64,000 nucleotides of DNA from Dastarcus helophoroides. Taxonomy: Eukaryota > Arthropoda > Insecta > Coleoptera > Bothrideridae. Of this stretch, positions 23,630-34,549 are shown piece by piece. Under the pieces are notes generated by a model. That model did no database searches. It was not told the origin of the DNA and saw nothing but the letters and a program-made list of their open reading frames with translations. Numbering within the stretch: the first letter of the stretch is position 1; every line of letters begins with the position of its first letter. A program made the translations under genes and the position numbers. Location of the stretch: positions 7,005,316-7,069,315 of the forward strand of contig CM053327.1 of NCBI GenBank assembly GCA_028583605.1. The letters run 5' to 3'.

Positions 23630-24915
23630 CAAGGAAAGTACCCGAGGTGTACCCCACCGATTTTTTTCATTTTGTGATATATTATAGTACATAACAAAAT
23701 ATTGGACACGTATTTTTTTTAGATGCTAACTCGGCGATTTAAGTGGTGAAACCACCCCTTAAAGTTAACCCCAAAAAACAGTTTTTCTTCAATAACTCAA
23801 GAATTAATTAGAATTTTTTGATAAAACAAACGCTCTGTTATTTCTCATGAAAAAGCGCTCCTAAAAACATATTTGTTATGTTAAAAAGTTGCAACCCCTA
23901 ATTTTTATGGGGGTGAGTTTCAATTTTTTTTCTTATATATCAACTTTGAACAACTGAATTGTATCAAATTTATCAATTTTATTAAGAACACTAAAAAATC
24001 AAATTGACATGTCTCGGGGTTTTGCAAAAAAATCCTTGAAAGGGGTGATTTACCCCTTGAGTTAATTTTATTCTGTAAAGTGATATGGAAAGTAAAACAC
24101 AACATATGTTTTCAATTTTCTTCCTATAATGATTATTTTGACATATATTTTGCATTAACAGTGAAATAACCCTTGAGATATGAAAAAAACATTTTTTGGG
24201 ATTATCTTTTGGGGGGTGGGGAGTTCACCACCTAAATCACAAATTTAGCATGTAAAAAAATTGTTGATACATTATTTTGATGAAATATCAACATATAATA
24301 AGTTAAAGGTGAAAAAATAAATGTTTTGATTCGCAATCTAATAATGACCAAATCCATGGGGTTCTCCAAGGATCATAAAAATAGGGGTGTTACCTTATTT
24401 CACTGTTAATGCAAAATATATGTCAAAATAATCATTATAGGAAGAAAATTGAAAACATATGTTGTGTTTTAGATTAAAATTAACTCAAGAGGTAGATCAC
24501 CCCTTTCAAGGATTTTTTTGCAAATCCCCAAGACATGTCAATTTGATTTTTTAGTGTTCCTAATAAAATTGTTAAATTTGATGAAATTCAGTTGTTCAAA
24601 AGTTGATATATAAGAAAAAAATTGAAACTCACCCCCATAAAAATTAGGGGTTACAACTTTTTAATATAACCAATATATTTTTAGGAGCGCATTTTTATAA
24701 GAAATAAGAGAGCGTTTGTTTCATCAAAAAATTCTAATTAATTCTTGACTTATTAAAGAAAAACTGTTTTTTGGGGTTAACTTTAAGGGGTGGTTTTACC
24801 ACTTAAATTGCCTAGTTAGCATCTAAAAAAAATACGTGTCCAATATTTTGTTATGTACTATAACATATCACAAAATAAAAAAAATCGGTGGGGTACACCT
24901 CGGGTGCTTTCCTTG
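23630..24915. mobile_element. Fold-back element with ~530 bp arms and TTA duplication
   Basis: CAAGGAAAGTACCCGAGGTG at the left is the inverse of the right end ACCTCGGGTGCTTTCCTTG. The inverse match continues for ~540 bp (23630-24170 against 24394-24915) with few differences, leaving a loop of ~220 bp. TTA flanks both sides (23627-23629, 24916-24918), fitting a 3-bp TWA target as in PIF/Harbinger, although three bases alone are weak proof. No ORF encodes a recognisable protein. High arm identity implies recent origin or gene conversion between arms. Confidence 0.82.
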
Positions 24916-25178
24916 TTAGCCTCTTTAGAATTTCCTCTACACTCTACATTTTTTGAAAATTGAATATTTTTGTAAAAGGACAAAAATTAGAACATTTTTT
25001 TTGTAAATTTTAACTGTTATAACCAAAGTTTTGAAGGTTTATCTCAATACTGTTCTTTTTCTGACACCACATTGAAGCAGGATGTGGCGCCTGTGTCCCT
25101 TTGACTCGAGCAGTCAAAGAAAATAAATATTCAGCTGAGAAACTTCGACTTTTTTTGCCTTAAGATTTTGATATTTTT

Positions 25179-25950
25179 TAAAAACGGTTTAAAAAAGCGC
25201 TCTAAAATCATCGCAGAACAGTATAATATGTCAATATCCACCAGTAAAACAAAATCGATGACAATTTCAAAAGAGCTGTTACGATGCAAACCAGAAGTAC
25301 ATAACACCACAATTGAGGAGATAATGAGTTTTGAATATCTTGGCACAAAAATTAGGAACAACGGAAATGTCAAAGACGAAGTAAGTCAACAGGTAAATAA
25401 GGCGGCGGCTATTTCAGGACACTTAAACTATCTGGAAGAACAAACATCTATCTATCGAATGCAAAAGCAGAATATAAGACTTGTGTTCGACCTGTGTTAA
25501 CATACGCAGCCGAAACGAGAGCAGACAATTCGACCACCATCTACCACCATTACTACCACCATCTAAGAACTACGGAATTAAAAATCCTGAGAACAATAGC
25601 AGGATACATAATGTGGCATCGGCAGAGGAATGCCCATATTAGGGAAAATGTAAAGTGGAAGATGTGGTACGAACGTCATCAAGAAGAAGAAGAAGAAGAC
25701 GAGAGTGGGTTGAGCACATTAATCGAATGACAGACAACAGGTTGGCGAAAATAGCACGTAACGGAAAGCCACAAGCGACCAGATCACCAGGGAGACCACC
25801 GAAACGATGGCAGTCGAGTGACAGCTGGCAGTTGCTTTCACAGGAACGACAATAAGAGGAATCCAGAATGAACAAGCAATTAGCATTACTAAAGAAGAAA
25901 AATAAGAAGAAGAAGAAGAAGAACAAATAGAAGAAGAAAAAGAAGAAGAA
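25179..25950 (+). pseudogene. 5'-truncated LINE: C-terminal part of reverse transcriptase ORF
   Basis: Three shifted reading frames together follow the C-terminal region of a LINE endonuclease/reverse transcriptase protein: first SKTKSMTISKE and FEYLGTKI (frame of 25168-25500), then VLTYAAETRAD and LKILRTIAGY (frame of 25494), then EWVEHINRMTDNRL and SPGRPPKRW (frame of 25655). These follow the RT palm and thumb in many insect LINEs. Frameshifts lie near 25485 and 25650, and the RT catalytic YxDD is absent because of 5' truncation. The segment ends in a GAA/AAG-rich tail, and GATATTTTT occurs on both sides (25170-25178, 25951-25959), the duplication expected from target-primed insertion. RTE/CR1-like affinity is my impression only. 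Confidence 0.8.
25895..25950 (+). repeat. GAA/AAG microsatellite tail of the LINE
   Basis: Near-perfect AAG repeats with occasional AAAT interruptions form the 3' tail. A shorter AAG run also lies inside the coding part at 25680-25700. The phenylalanine-rich minus-strand ORFs here are artefacts of this repeat. Confidence 0.85.
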
Positions 25951-25975
25951 GATATTTTTGTTATTTTCAAATTTC

Positions 25976-26240
25976 AGTCTCACACCAGGACAAAAATTGG
26001 GCTCCTTAAGTATTTTGTGAGAGATGTAGAAAAACTCTAAGCTCCTGGGCTGCAGGTAAAAATAGATTTTAAAATTTTAAAATTCCAGCGATATGGAGGG
26101 AACCATCCCAACTACGAAAATGATTGTTAATTCTGTCTCACTAAGACATTGGGCTCAGAAGAACAAAGATTAAATTATATAAGCAGATGTTCCTTCTGTT
26201 ACTTAACCTATCTATAGTTCAAACAAGCAGCAAGTTCCAG
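25976..26240. other. No gene recognised
   Basis: Unique-looking sequence between the LINE and the pseudogene; it may include non-coding flank of the latter. Confidence 0.3.
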
Positions 26241-26805
26241 AACTTCCCCGTTATTTTGGCAAAACATTGATGGCTAACACAGAATTCGATGAAAATCAAA
26301 TCCAAAGTGATGAATTGGTTAATGTTCATCAAGAACCGAATATGAATACTTGGTCTGAACTGAATGATTTAGTAAAAGATTTAAACTTATCTAAATCCAA
26401 AGCTGAATTACTAAGTTCCCGACTGCAACAATGGAGGTAACTTGCTCCCAACGCAAGACTTACGAAAAGTGAACGTTTTTTAACATGTTTCAAGAAAGAA
26501 AACGAATTTTGCTACTGTTATGATATAGTTAGGCTTGTCAAAGAAATGTAGCAACCTTAAAAGCAAGAGGAATGGCGTTTATTCGTTGATTTCATGAAAG
26601 ACTAGTTAAAAAGCAGTCCTTTTCCATAATGGCAACAAGAAGCGGTCTATTGCGATAGGTCATGCAGCAAATGCCAAAGAAACACAAGAAACAAGAATTA
26701 CCACTGATTAAACTTATTAAGTACAAAGATCACAATTGAATTGTCTGTGCTAATCTAAAAGTAGTGGGCTTACTTTTAGGCTTACTAGGCGGCTATAAAA
26801 AATAT

Positions 26806-27185
26806 TGTTACGGGCTTATCGGTTCGATTGATTACACTTATCGAATAAGACCCACTTCATTACTGAACTCAACTTGGATCACCACAATTGACAATTAACT
26901 CACTTATTATTGACTTCTACTAACTCACTAATCACACTGACTCTAACTGACTGACTCGAGGGAAAGCTGACCGCCTTTTTATAGTTTTGGCCCCCGGCTT
27001 CTAGAACTTTTGGGCAGATAAGGCTTATCGTTTGCCAAAATTTCTGGAACGCTTATCTGCCATTTGTTTCGTTATCGCGGCCGCTTTCCCTTTATCAGAT
27101 CCTTCTAGAAACTTTCTTTTTATTTACTAAATTCTACAATTCTATTCTAAATCCTATTTCATCTACATATTTACATTGCGTTACA
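26806..27185 (-). mobile_element. Solo LTR (380 bp) inside the pseudogene
   Basis: Begins TGTTACGGGCTTATCGG, ends ACATTGCGTTACA, and is flanked by ATAT on both sides (26802-26805, 27186-27189). Removing it joins the two halves of the pseudogene. Same family as 2883-3215 and 7697-7982, but longer and best preserved. Confidence 0.88.
26945..26984 (-). promoter_or_regulatory. LTR core promoter: TATA box and initiator
   Basis: On the minus strand CTATAAAAAGGCGG is followed about 28 bases later by TCAGTCAGTT, matching the arthropod TATA plus TCAGT initiator arrangement. The equivalent positions in the other two LTRs keep TATA-like sequence (TATAAATACG, TATATACGCG). This supports minus-strand orientation of all three. 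Confidence 0.55.
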
Positions 27186-27925
27186 ATATTGTTACTTTTT
27201 GTATCATTATATAAAGACAGACTGGATAGCTCGAAAAGAATATATCCCTGGTAAATTAAATATAAAGCATGAATGTCTGATACCCCCACAAAAAATTATA
27301 CTACCGCCGGTTCACATAAAATTATGACTGGTGAAAAACTTTGTCAAGGCTTTAGATAAAACTAACGTAGTTTTTAAGCATTTGTGCTCCATTTTTCCTA
27401 ATCTTTCTAAGGCGAAACTGAAAGAAGATATATTTATCAGACAGTAAATTTAAAAAAAACTGAAAGATGAGAAATCTGAAAACAGTCTTTTGGATACGGA
27501 AGATCTACTTGGATTCAATACGATTTGTTATACAAGAGTTCTTAGGCAACAAAAAAATGAAAATTACTGACAATTAATTGCAAACCCACTACATAGTTTT
27601 CAACCAATGGGTGTCAACATGTCTCTCCAAATTCATTTTCTTTACTCGCACCTTAAATCCTTCCCTGAAAACTTTGGACAAGTCAGTGACAAACATGATG
27701 GAGAGCGTTTTCATCAGGATTTCAAATATTTTAAGCAAAATTATTAAGGTTACTGGGACCAAGCTATGTTAGGTGATTATTACTGGTCTATTATAAGAGA
27801 CACAGACACAAATAAATATAAAAAAAGGCTTAGGCAATTCATTTTTAATTTTCTTCAATACTTTTTTAAGCAGTTTTATTGGAAATCAAAAATAATAAAT
27901 ATTTTGGAAATGCGACGTGGTGAAT

Positions 27926-29220
27926 TTTTTAAATAATTTTTTTGAAACTCAATTGTTAAGAAAAAACGCTTTTTATTTTAAGGACAAAAACCATGTAAAG
28001 TAGGGCTTTCTAACTAAATAATAATGAATCCATGCACTATACAGGGTATTTGACATTGACAATATTGATATTTAAGACTAGGTTACATTCAAAAGAGTAC
28101 TGGATTCGGTTGCTGAACAGATCTTTTTTGCCTTTTGATGATTCACGTAAAATTAACCCTAAGATACTCAAAGTAAGTGAAATAAAGTATTTTCTTGTAC
28201 TTTAATACTCTCATAAAGTAGAGAGCAGAATTGCCCGAAATAACATACAATAATTTATTATAAAGTACGGGTGGTAGGCCTAGTTATGTGATAGCGCAAT
28301 CATATAAACTGTTCCTTAATCGAAATCGTAATATTATTACATTTTGTTAATTCTGGTACAAGTGAAATATCTTAAAAAATGTCATTGCCTTGTTTATAAA
28401 AATAAAAGAACTGGATTAAATAATTCACAAGTAAGTACTTTATCAAACAAGGTTTTACTCTTCCCATCTAAATCAAAAATTCTCTTCGTGCGATAGCTGG
28501 GGGAGAACTCAATTTCTTTTAAAACTTGAGAAATTATTCATCATCCTTTTACTACGAACGCTAAACACCCTTCTCTCTTAGATTCCATAGTAATCAGCGT
28601 AATGGATATTACATAAATAATGAATTTTTATTATAACAATCTCTAGTTCAAGCTTCCGCGGCCGTTATGCAAAACAACTTTGAAAAGTATCCCTCCGGTC
28701 GTAAATTTCGTCTTAATTGAAAAAACACTTTAAACACTATAACGAATAGAAACTGTTTTTCCTGTCATCAACGCAATATTTCATTAAAGTGGTCAACAAA
28801 ATTTTAACGTCTATTTTAAAATAAAGGAAAGTTTAAAGTCTGAGTTTCGAGACTGAAACTTCAGGAAAAAATATTGTTTCTAATTAAATCTTAAAATATA
28901 TAAATTATACTTCTTGAAATTTCGATTTTAAAGTCATATTGAAATTCTGAAGTTTCTGCAAAAACTGGAAACGCGAAAAAGTTGAAATAAACTTAACGAT
29001 CTTTTTAAAACATTTGAAAAGTTTAAAATTTTCGAGTTTTTTCTCAAAACTTCGATATTTCAAGAATCGCCAGCTCAAACTTGGGATTTTATTTCTTTTT
29101 AAGTTTCAATTATCTTTTCAAGTCTCGACTTCTTTCTCGCATTGTTTTTTAAATGGAAAATTTAGAACTAAAGCAGAAAAAAATTCTTAGAATCTTCATA
29201 AAAAAATTGTATTGAAATTT
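27926..29220. other. No gene; unique DNA grading into degenerate AAATTTCGA motif
   Basis: 27926-28640 shows nothing recognisable. From about 28840 the sequence becomes the T-rich quasi-repeat found inside the TIR elements, but no element end is identified. Confidence 0.3.
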
Positions 29221-29251
29221 GGTATCATACCAGTAAGATTAAAGTTTCGAG

Positions 29252-29445
29252 GTTAATATTGGTGTGGGTTGGTTTCGATCCGGCTCGAAGGACCAAAATG
29301 TTGATGATGTGGGTTTGGTCCTTCGAGCCGGATCGAACCCAGCCACAAGATGTTGATCCTTCGAGCCGGATCGAAACCAACCCCACATCATCAACATTTT
29401 GGTCCTTCGAGCCAGATCGAAACCAACACACATCCTCAACAATTG
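29252..29445. repeat. Array of four tRNA-Tyr 3'-end motifs in ~46 bp units
   Basis: The unit TGGTCCTTCGAGCCGGATCG occurs three times on the plus strand (about 29316, 29355 with one change, 29402 with one change) and once inverted (29271-29295). Read on the other strand it gives TCCGGCTCGAAGGACCA, which equals the 3' end of insect tRNA-Tyr including the CCA that is added after transcription. The copies at 29355 and 29402 are ~46 bp apart and share the spacer ACCAACMCACATCMTCAAC. It could be a multiplied primer-binding site or a tRNA-fragment-derived repeat. No complete tRNA (D-arm, anticodon) is present. Confidence 0.7.
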
Positions 29446-29952
29446 GAATCTCGAAAAAGGTCGAAACAAATTTTTTAATTTTGCTTTAAAACTTGGCGAT
29501 GAAAAGTTTGGACTTTTTTTAGTTAAGTTTCAAGTTTTTTTTTAAATCTCGACTTCTTTCTTCCATCTTTTTAAATGAAAAATTTATGATTAAAACATTT
29601 TTTTTGATTTTCAACATTTAAAAAAATGAAATTTGGTATATGGGTAGGGTTCAAATTTTATGGTCATAACTGAACTCTCGAAAAAACTCTAAACGAATTT
29701 TCAAATTTATTCTTAAAATTTCGAGAGAAAAAGTTTAGAATTTTCGATTTTTTAAAAAATTTCGAGTCTTCAAGAATAGCAAGTTTAAACTGGGAATTTC
29801 ACTTTGTTTAGGTTTCAATTATTTTTTTTTTAAATGCCGACTTCTTTCTCTTATTTTTTTAATGAAAAAAGTTGGATCCCGCAGAACTTTCTTTTAGAAT
29901 CTTCAAAATAAAATTCTTTTTAAATTTGGTGTAATATTTTTACTGTTTAAAG
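29446..29952. other. Degenerate AAATTTCGA quasi-repeat
   Basis: T-rich motif series without ends; same style as the interiors of families A and B. Confidence 0.4.
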
Positions 29953-32900
29953 CAAGGCTTCGAAACACTATTTTTTCGTTCCGGTTTTTGGTTTTCGTTC
30001 CGGCAAAAAAATTATATCGGTTCATTTCTGGTTTTCGTTCCGACAAAAATAACGGTTTTTTCCAGTTTTCGGTATTCGATTCAGTTTTACGTGACTCATT
30101 TCCTGTTTTTTAAAAGTTTTTCGAATTAGAAATTGATTTTTGAACATAATTTAGAAAATATATTGTCTTTTTTTCTTTAATATTACAACACGTAACTACT
30201 CTGACCTTGCCTAAAATTAAAGGGAAATATTTTCTATTTTTCAAGTTTAACAATGTTATGCTGAAACTCTCAATTCTGAGTTCAATTTGAATTTAAATTT
30301 CAAGAAAAACCAAAACTTTATAAAAAACTTAATCGGGATTTCGCGTTTAGATATTTTAAATTTAAACTCGGAACTTTCATAGATATCTTAAATTATGTAC
30401 CCTAGACATGAAAACTTCTAGAATATACGAACTTTGGCAATTAAAATCGAAACTTTGAGAGGCTTTTCTCTTTTCTTTCATAATTTTGGTTCTCTATCGA
30501 AGTTTTCACTTGCTAGTTTTTTCTAATAAAATTGATTTTTACTGTTTCGACTTTGTTTTCTAAAACTTTCGAGTAAAAAGATCACATTAAAAAAATAAAT
30601 GAAAATAAAAAATACCCAAATTAAAAAATAAAATGTTTTGAATGAAAATTTTGCGGAACAGACAATTTCAAAAAAAGAACTTCAAATTTATTTTAAAAAA
30701 AGAGTTTTCAAAATCTCTACCCTAATTTAGAAGTCTTAACTTCAAACCCAAGTATTGGATTTTTTCCAAATATTGACTCTTTTCGGTATTTTAAAATTCA
30801 AAATTGTACTTTTTTGAATATTTCGATTTTTGATTCGATGTTATTGAAATACCATTTTTTTTAACTGACTTGGATATTATGATTTTTTTGAAAATGTTGA
30901 CACTTTTATTGTAAATTTTAAATTTCAGTTTCACTTTTTCAAAATTTCCGCTATTTTAAATATGATTTTTTCTCAAATTTTTAATTATTTTAAAAATTTT
31001 GATCTTCAATTTTAACTTTCAAAAATTTTAATTTTTGAAAAACTTTATTTTTGAAAATTTCGATTTTATTAAAAATTGTTCTATTTTTGTGTACTTTTTT
31101 AAAAACTTCTACTCAAAATCTCTTTCTACTTTTTCCAAAATTTTCACTTCAAAAAATTCTACTTTTAAAAAAAAATTAATAAAGATCTTTACCTTTCCTT
31201 CAATTTCGATTTTTTTGTCAAGTTCGAATATAAGGTTCGAATATTTCCAAATATTGACCTTTGTTGAGATTTGAGGTTTTTTGAACATTTCAAATTTTGT
31301 TTAAAATGTTTATTTTCCTTGTTAGGGGGATTTCGTCTGTTCTGAGATTTTTGATTTTATCGTGAAAACTCGATCGCGATCTTATTTAGTAATTTCCACT
31401 TTTTTTAGAAATTTCGAACAATATTTAAAAAATTGATTTATTTTCTCAGTTTTTGCTTTACTTGAAGATTTTGCTTTTGAAAACTTTAACTTTTTTTAGA
31501 AACTTTTGACCTTATTAAAATATTTACTTTTTGTGGAATATTTTAGTTTTTAAATTTTTCAATCTTTCAAAATTTAATCCTTTCTCAGAATTTTTAAATT
31601 TTTTGCTGAAAATTTCCATTTTTTCTTCAAAATGTCATATTTCTCTACAAATTGTGAACTTTTCTTCTCGGAAAGTTTTTGCAATTTTTTCATTGTTTTA
31701 AAATGTCGACTTTGAAAATTTCTTTCTTTTCACAATTTTGACTTTTATTAAAAATTCCAACCATTTTTCAAATTTTCGATGGTTTCCCAAAGTTTCGATT
31801 TTTTGAAAGTTGTAACTTATTTTCAGGATCTCGACTTTTGCTCTAAATTTCTAATAATTTTTCCAACTTTGTCCATCTTTGATCTCAACAATTTTAAAGA
31901 CATTTTTCAGATTTCGATTCTTTTATGAAACTTCTAGGTTAGTCTCGAAAATGATAAAAATTTTAAAATGTAGACGCAAAATTCTGGGAAAAAAAATGAT
32001 AATTTCGAGAAAAAACTCGACATTTATGAAAAAACTATTAAATTTTTATGTAGTTATTTTTGGTGGAACGGACTGGTCCTTGGTTATCTTCAAAAATTGA
32101 AATACAGAACTTGTCCCCTGAAACCAACAAAGATTAAAGAAACACAACAAACGTTGCTCTATTAAAAAACAAATTAATCTTTCTTGGTTTCAGGGGACAA
32201 GTTCTGTATTTCTAGTTTTTTTCTTTTTCATAAATATTAGATAATCAAAAGTTATAAAAAAAGTTCTAAATTAATAAAAGAACATTTCAACGGGACCAGC
32301 ACTCAACTGAACGAAGAGCCGCATGCAGCGCTCAGAGCCACATCTGCTCATCCTGACGTAGACCGATATGGAAAAGTGACGTGTGAAAATTTTTTAATTT
32401 TTAAATGGTTCAAATTAAATGTTGATTTAGTTGCCTATGCCGCCTCTTTATGGTGCCACCTAATGCGGTTGCCTCTTTGCATCATAGCACTGCTCGGCCC
32501 TGCTTTAAACCGAAATGACATTTTCATTCATTTTTATTTTATTAATTTCGAGTTATTCTTCAAATATGAATCTTGTTTCCAAAATTCCTATTTCAAATTT
32601 AAATTGTTTACAGCTATTAATGTAAAAAGATTATTATGCGATTTATAATAATTGAGGAAGTGTCCATTTTTTTAAAATTTATTAGTTTACATTTGAACAT
32701 TTGTCATTTTCTTCCAATCTTTGAGTCAAGTGTTTTGTACTTTTATCTGTACAACCAAAATGTCTGCTTTTTGCGGAAATGTTCCAGTTTAAACTAGGAT
32801 TTTTTATTTTTTTCTTAAAATTTCAACATTAAACTCGAGAGTTAAGGTTTTCCCAAAAATTTTAATTTTTTTCGACGTTTTCTTGGATATTTCAAATCCA

Positions 32901-34330
32901 CAATTTCGAAGTTCACCAGTTAAACAATTTGAAATTTTTTAAAAACAAATTTTAAATGCTTTCTCGATATTTTGTGTTACTTTTTTATTTTCAGTTCGAG
33001 CTTGAATTTTACCTCTTACCTAATATTAGCTTTTAGTGAAAATTTAGAGTCAGTTTTCAATTTAAATTAGAAAAATTTAACTTCTCAATAATTTTGACTC
33101 ACAAATAATTTTTTCTAGAAATGTTGCGCTTTTTCTTTCTAGAAATTTCAATTTTAAGCGCAATTTTTTCTGGCCAATTCTCATGTTTTTATAAATTAGT
33201 CTATCTAGAGATTATAGTTAAATAAAATAAATTCAAAATTCGATTAATTTCTTTTTATCAAATTTGTCCTTTTCTTCGATTTTTTTCTTATATCTGCAGT
33301 GTTAACTTGAAATTTTGACTTTTCTCCTAAAGTTTTTATTTTAAACTAAAATGCTACCCAGTTTTACTCAAATTTGTGATTTAGACTCGAATTGAATTTT
33401 ATTTTATTAATTTAGAGCTATTTTTTAAAATTTGGATTTTATTTGTAACTTCCAAGTTTAAACGCAACATCCTTAAAGGGCTTACACTGGAAGTAATTCA
33501 TAAAAAATTTTCATAAAATTTCAATTTCTCTTCTTTTCGAATTTAAACTTATTTCCTAAATTTTTAACATTTCAACCGTAAATTCTACTTTTTGCTGAAA
33601 GATTAAGGTTGCTTTAGTATCAAGAATTGCCAATAACTAAATTTTTCGCCATAAAACCGATCTCGCTAATTTGCCACCAAATTTTTATTTTTTTCTACTT
33701 CGAAGTTAAACACAAAATTTACAGACATTTTCTAAGAATTATGATTTCTTTCCCGTTTCAACTTGTATGTTCAGTATTTCGACCTTTTGCTCGCCATTTC
33801 AATACAAGCTTTGAGATTTTATGTGCTTTTAAACAAATTTTAAGAATTCTCAAAATTTCAACTTTTTCTCAAAATTGTGAAATTTAACTTAACATTCTTA
33901 ACTTGAAACTTTATATTTTTTATGTAAATATCTGAAACTATTTAATTTAAGTTTGAATTTTTTTTTGGATCTTCATTAATATACTTTATTGACTCTTCTT
34001 CACTAGAAATTCTTCAGATAGGGCTTCAAAAACTTCAACTATTTTTTTAGGTTTCAAAGTGGATTTTCATCTTTTTTTTTAAATTTTGACCAACTTATTT
34101 AAAACATTCTTCACATCGTGAGATAAACTTTTCAATAGTTCGTTAATTCTTGAAATATTAGGATATTTTTTCAAAACATTATCGCAAAAGCTTTATTGGA
34201 AAACTAAATAATTCGTACGTTAGAATTTGAAACAAGTCGACATTTCAAATTTGACTGTAAACTCAAAATTCCGTCTTAAATCACGAATATTCCATTTCAT
34301 TCGTCGTATTCCTAAAAGAAGGCCTTTTCA
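29953..34330 (+). mobile_element. Family B TIR element, right end lost
   Basis: The left end CAAGGCTTCGAAAC is followed by two CGTTCCGG(T)TTTCG blocks and ACAAAAATAACGG, and then several hundred bases co-linear with the complete copy at 37546-40350 (for example TTTTTCGAATTARAAATTG and AACTACTCTGACCTTGCC). The interior then continues as the degenerate motif series to about 34300, with a hairpin element nested at 32061-32212. No CGAAGCCCTG right end is found. Non-coding. Confidence 0.65.
32061..32212. mobile_element. Hairpin element with long TSD (copy B)
   Basis: Family head GGTGGAACGGACTGGTCC, then arms AGAACTTGTCCCCTGAAACC and inverse GGTTTCAGGGGACAAGTTCT. TAGTTATTTT (32051-32060) and TAGTTTTTTT (32213-32222) form a 10-bp duplication with one mismatch. 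The loop lacks the hammerhead-like core kept in the 50845 and 52928 copies. Confidence 0.7.
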
Positions 34331-34549
34331 GTTGATGTCATGCAATGGAATCACCGAAAGTTGTTATCTATACGAATCAATTTTCATTGGTAGCATAGAG
34401 TAATAAAAAAGATTTTTTTCGGGATTTCTCAGAGTTTTATAGATGGAATTCGTTAATTGAACTTTTATGGATAAAATACAATAGTATACTTTAATACAAC
34501 CATTTAACATGTAAGTTACAAGAGAAATAATTAAATCAATGTCCCACAT

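Larger units (their letters stand above)
21171..25975 (+). mobile_element. Family A element broken by at least three insertions
   Basis: The left end CATCGGTGTACCTAGAATAGGAC is followed by GTGGGGTGC, a run of 13 Cs (21213-21225) and the T-rich interior. It is interrupted at 21441-23206 (hAT), 23630-24915 (fold-back, perhaps with extra flank from ~23415) and 25179-25950 (LINE). The terminus-like island GCAGGATGTGGCGCC is at about 25058-25125. The family's right terminus is not found after the LINE, so the element is truncated near 25975. Confidence 0.65.
26270..27925 (+). pseudogene. Decayed copy of a dispersed insect protein family, split by an LTR
   Basis: A start at 26270 opens 57 codons (SELNDLVKDLNLSKSKAELL then SRLQQW) before a TAA at 26438; the same frame then continues to 26550. 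Further fragments with frameshifts and stops keep a consistent order: EEWRLFVDFMKD near 26567, LKVVGLLLGLLGGYKK near 26757-26800, and, after the LTR, PPQKIILPP, FVKALDKTN, NMSLQIHFLYSHLKSFPENF, ERFHQDF and DYYWSIIRDTDTNKYKKRLR. I recall these motifs, in this order, in multicopy uncharacterised proteins of insects and Hydra that may be transposon-derived; I do not know their function and do not assign one. At least five disabling changes plus the inserted solo LTR make this a clear pseudogene. Confidence 0.65.

Noticed and set aside
25639..25983. Phe/Ser-rich minus-strand ORFs
   Set aside because: Antisense reading of the AAG microsatellite tail and of the LINE reverse-transcriptase remnant.
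29271..29295. tRNA-Tyr gene
   Set aside because: Only the T-loop-to-CCA end is present; no acceptor 5' strand, D-arm or anticodon arm nearby.
29225..29489. Three overlapping ORFs with repeated GSKDQ / FEPDRNQ / ARRTK words
   Set aside because: All three frames read the same 46-bp tRNA-Tyr-motif array, on both strands; the repetition reflects DNA repeats rather than a repeat protein.
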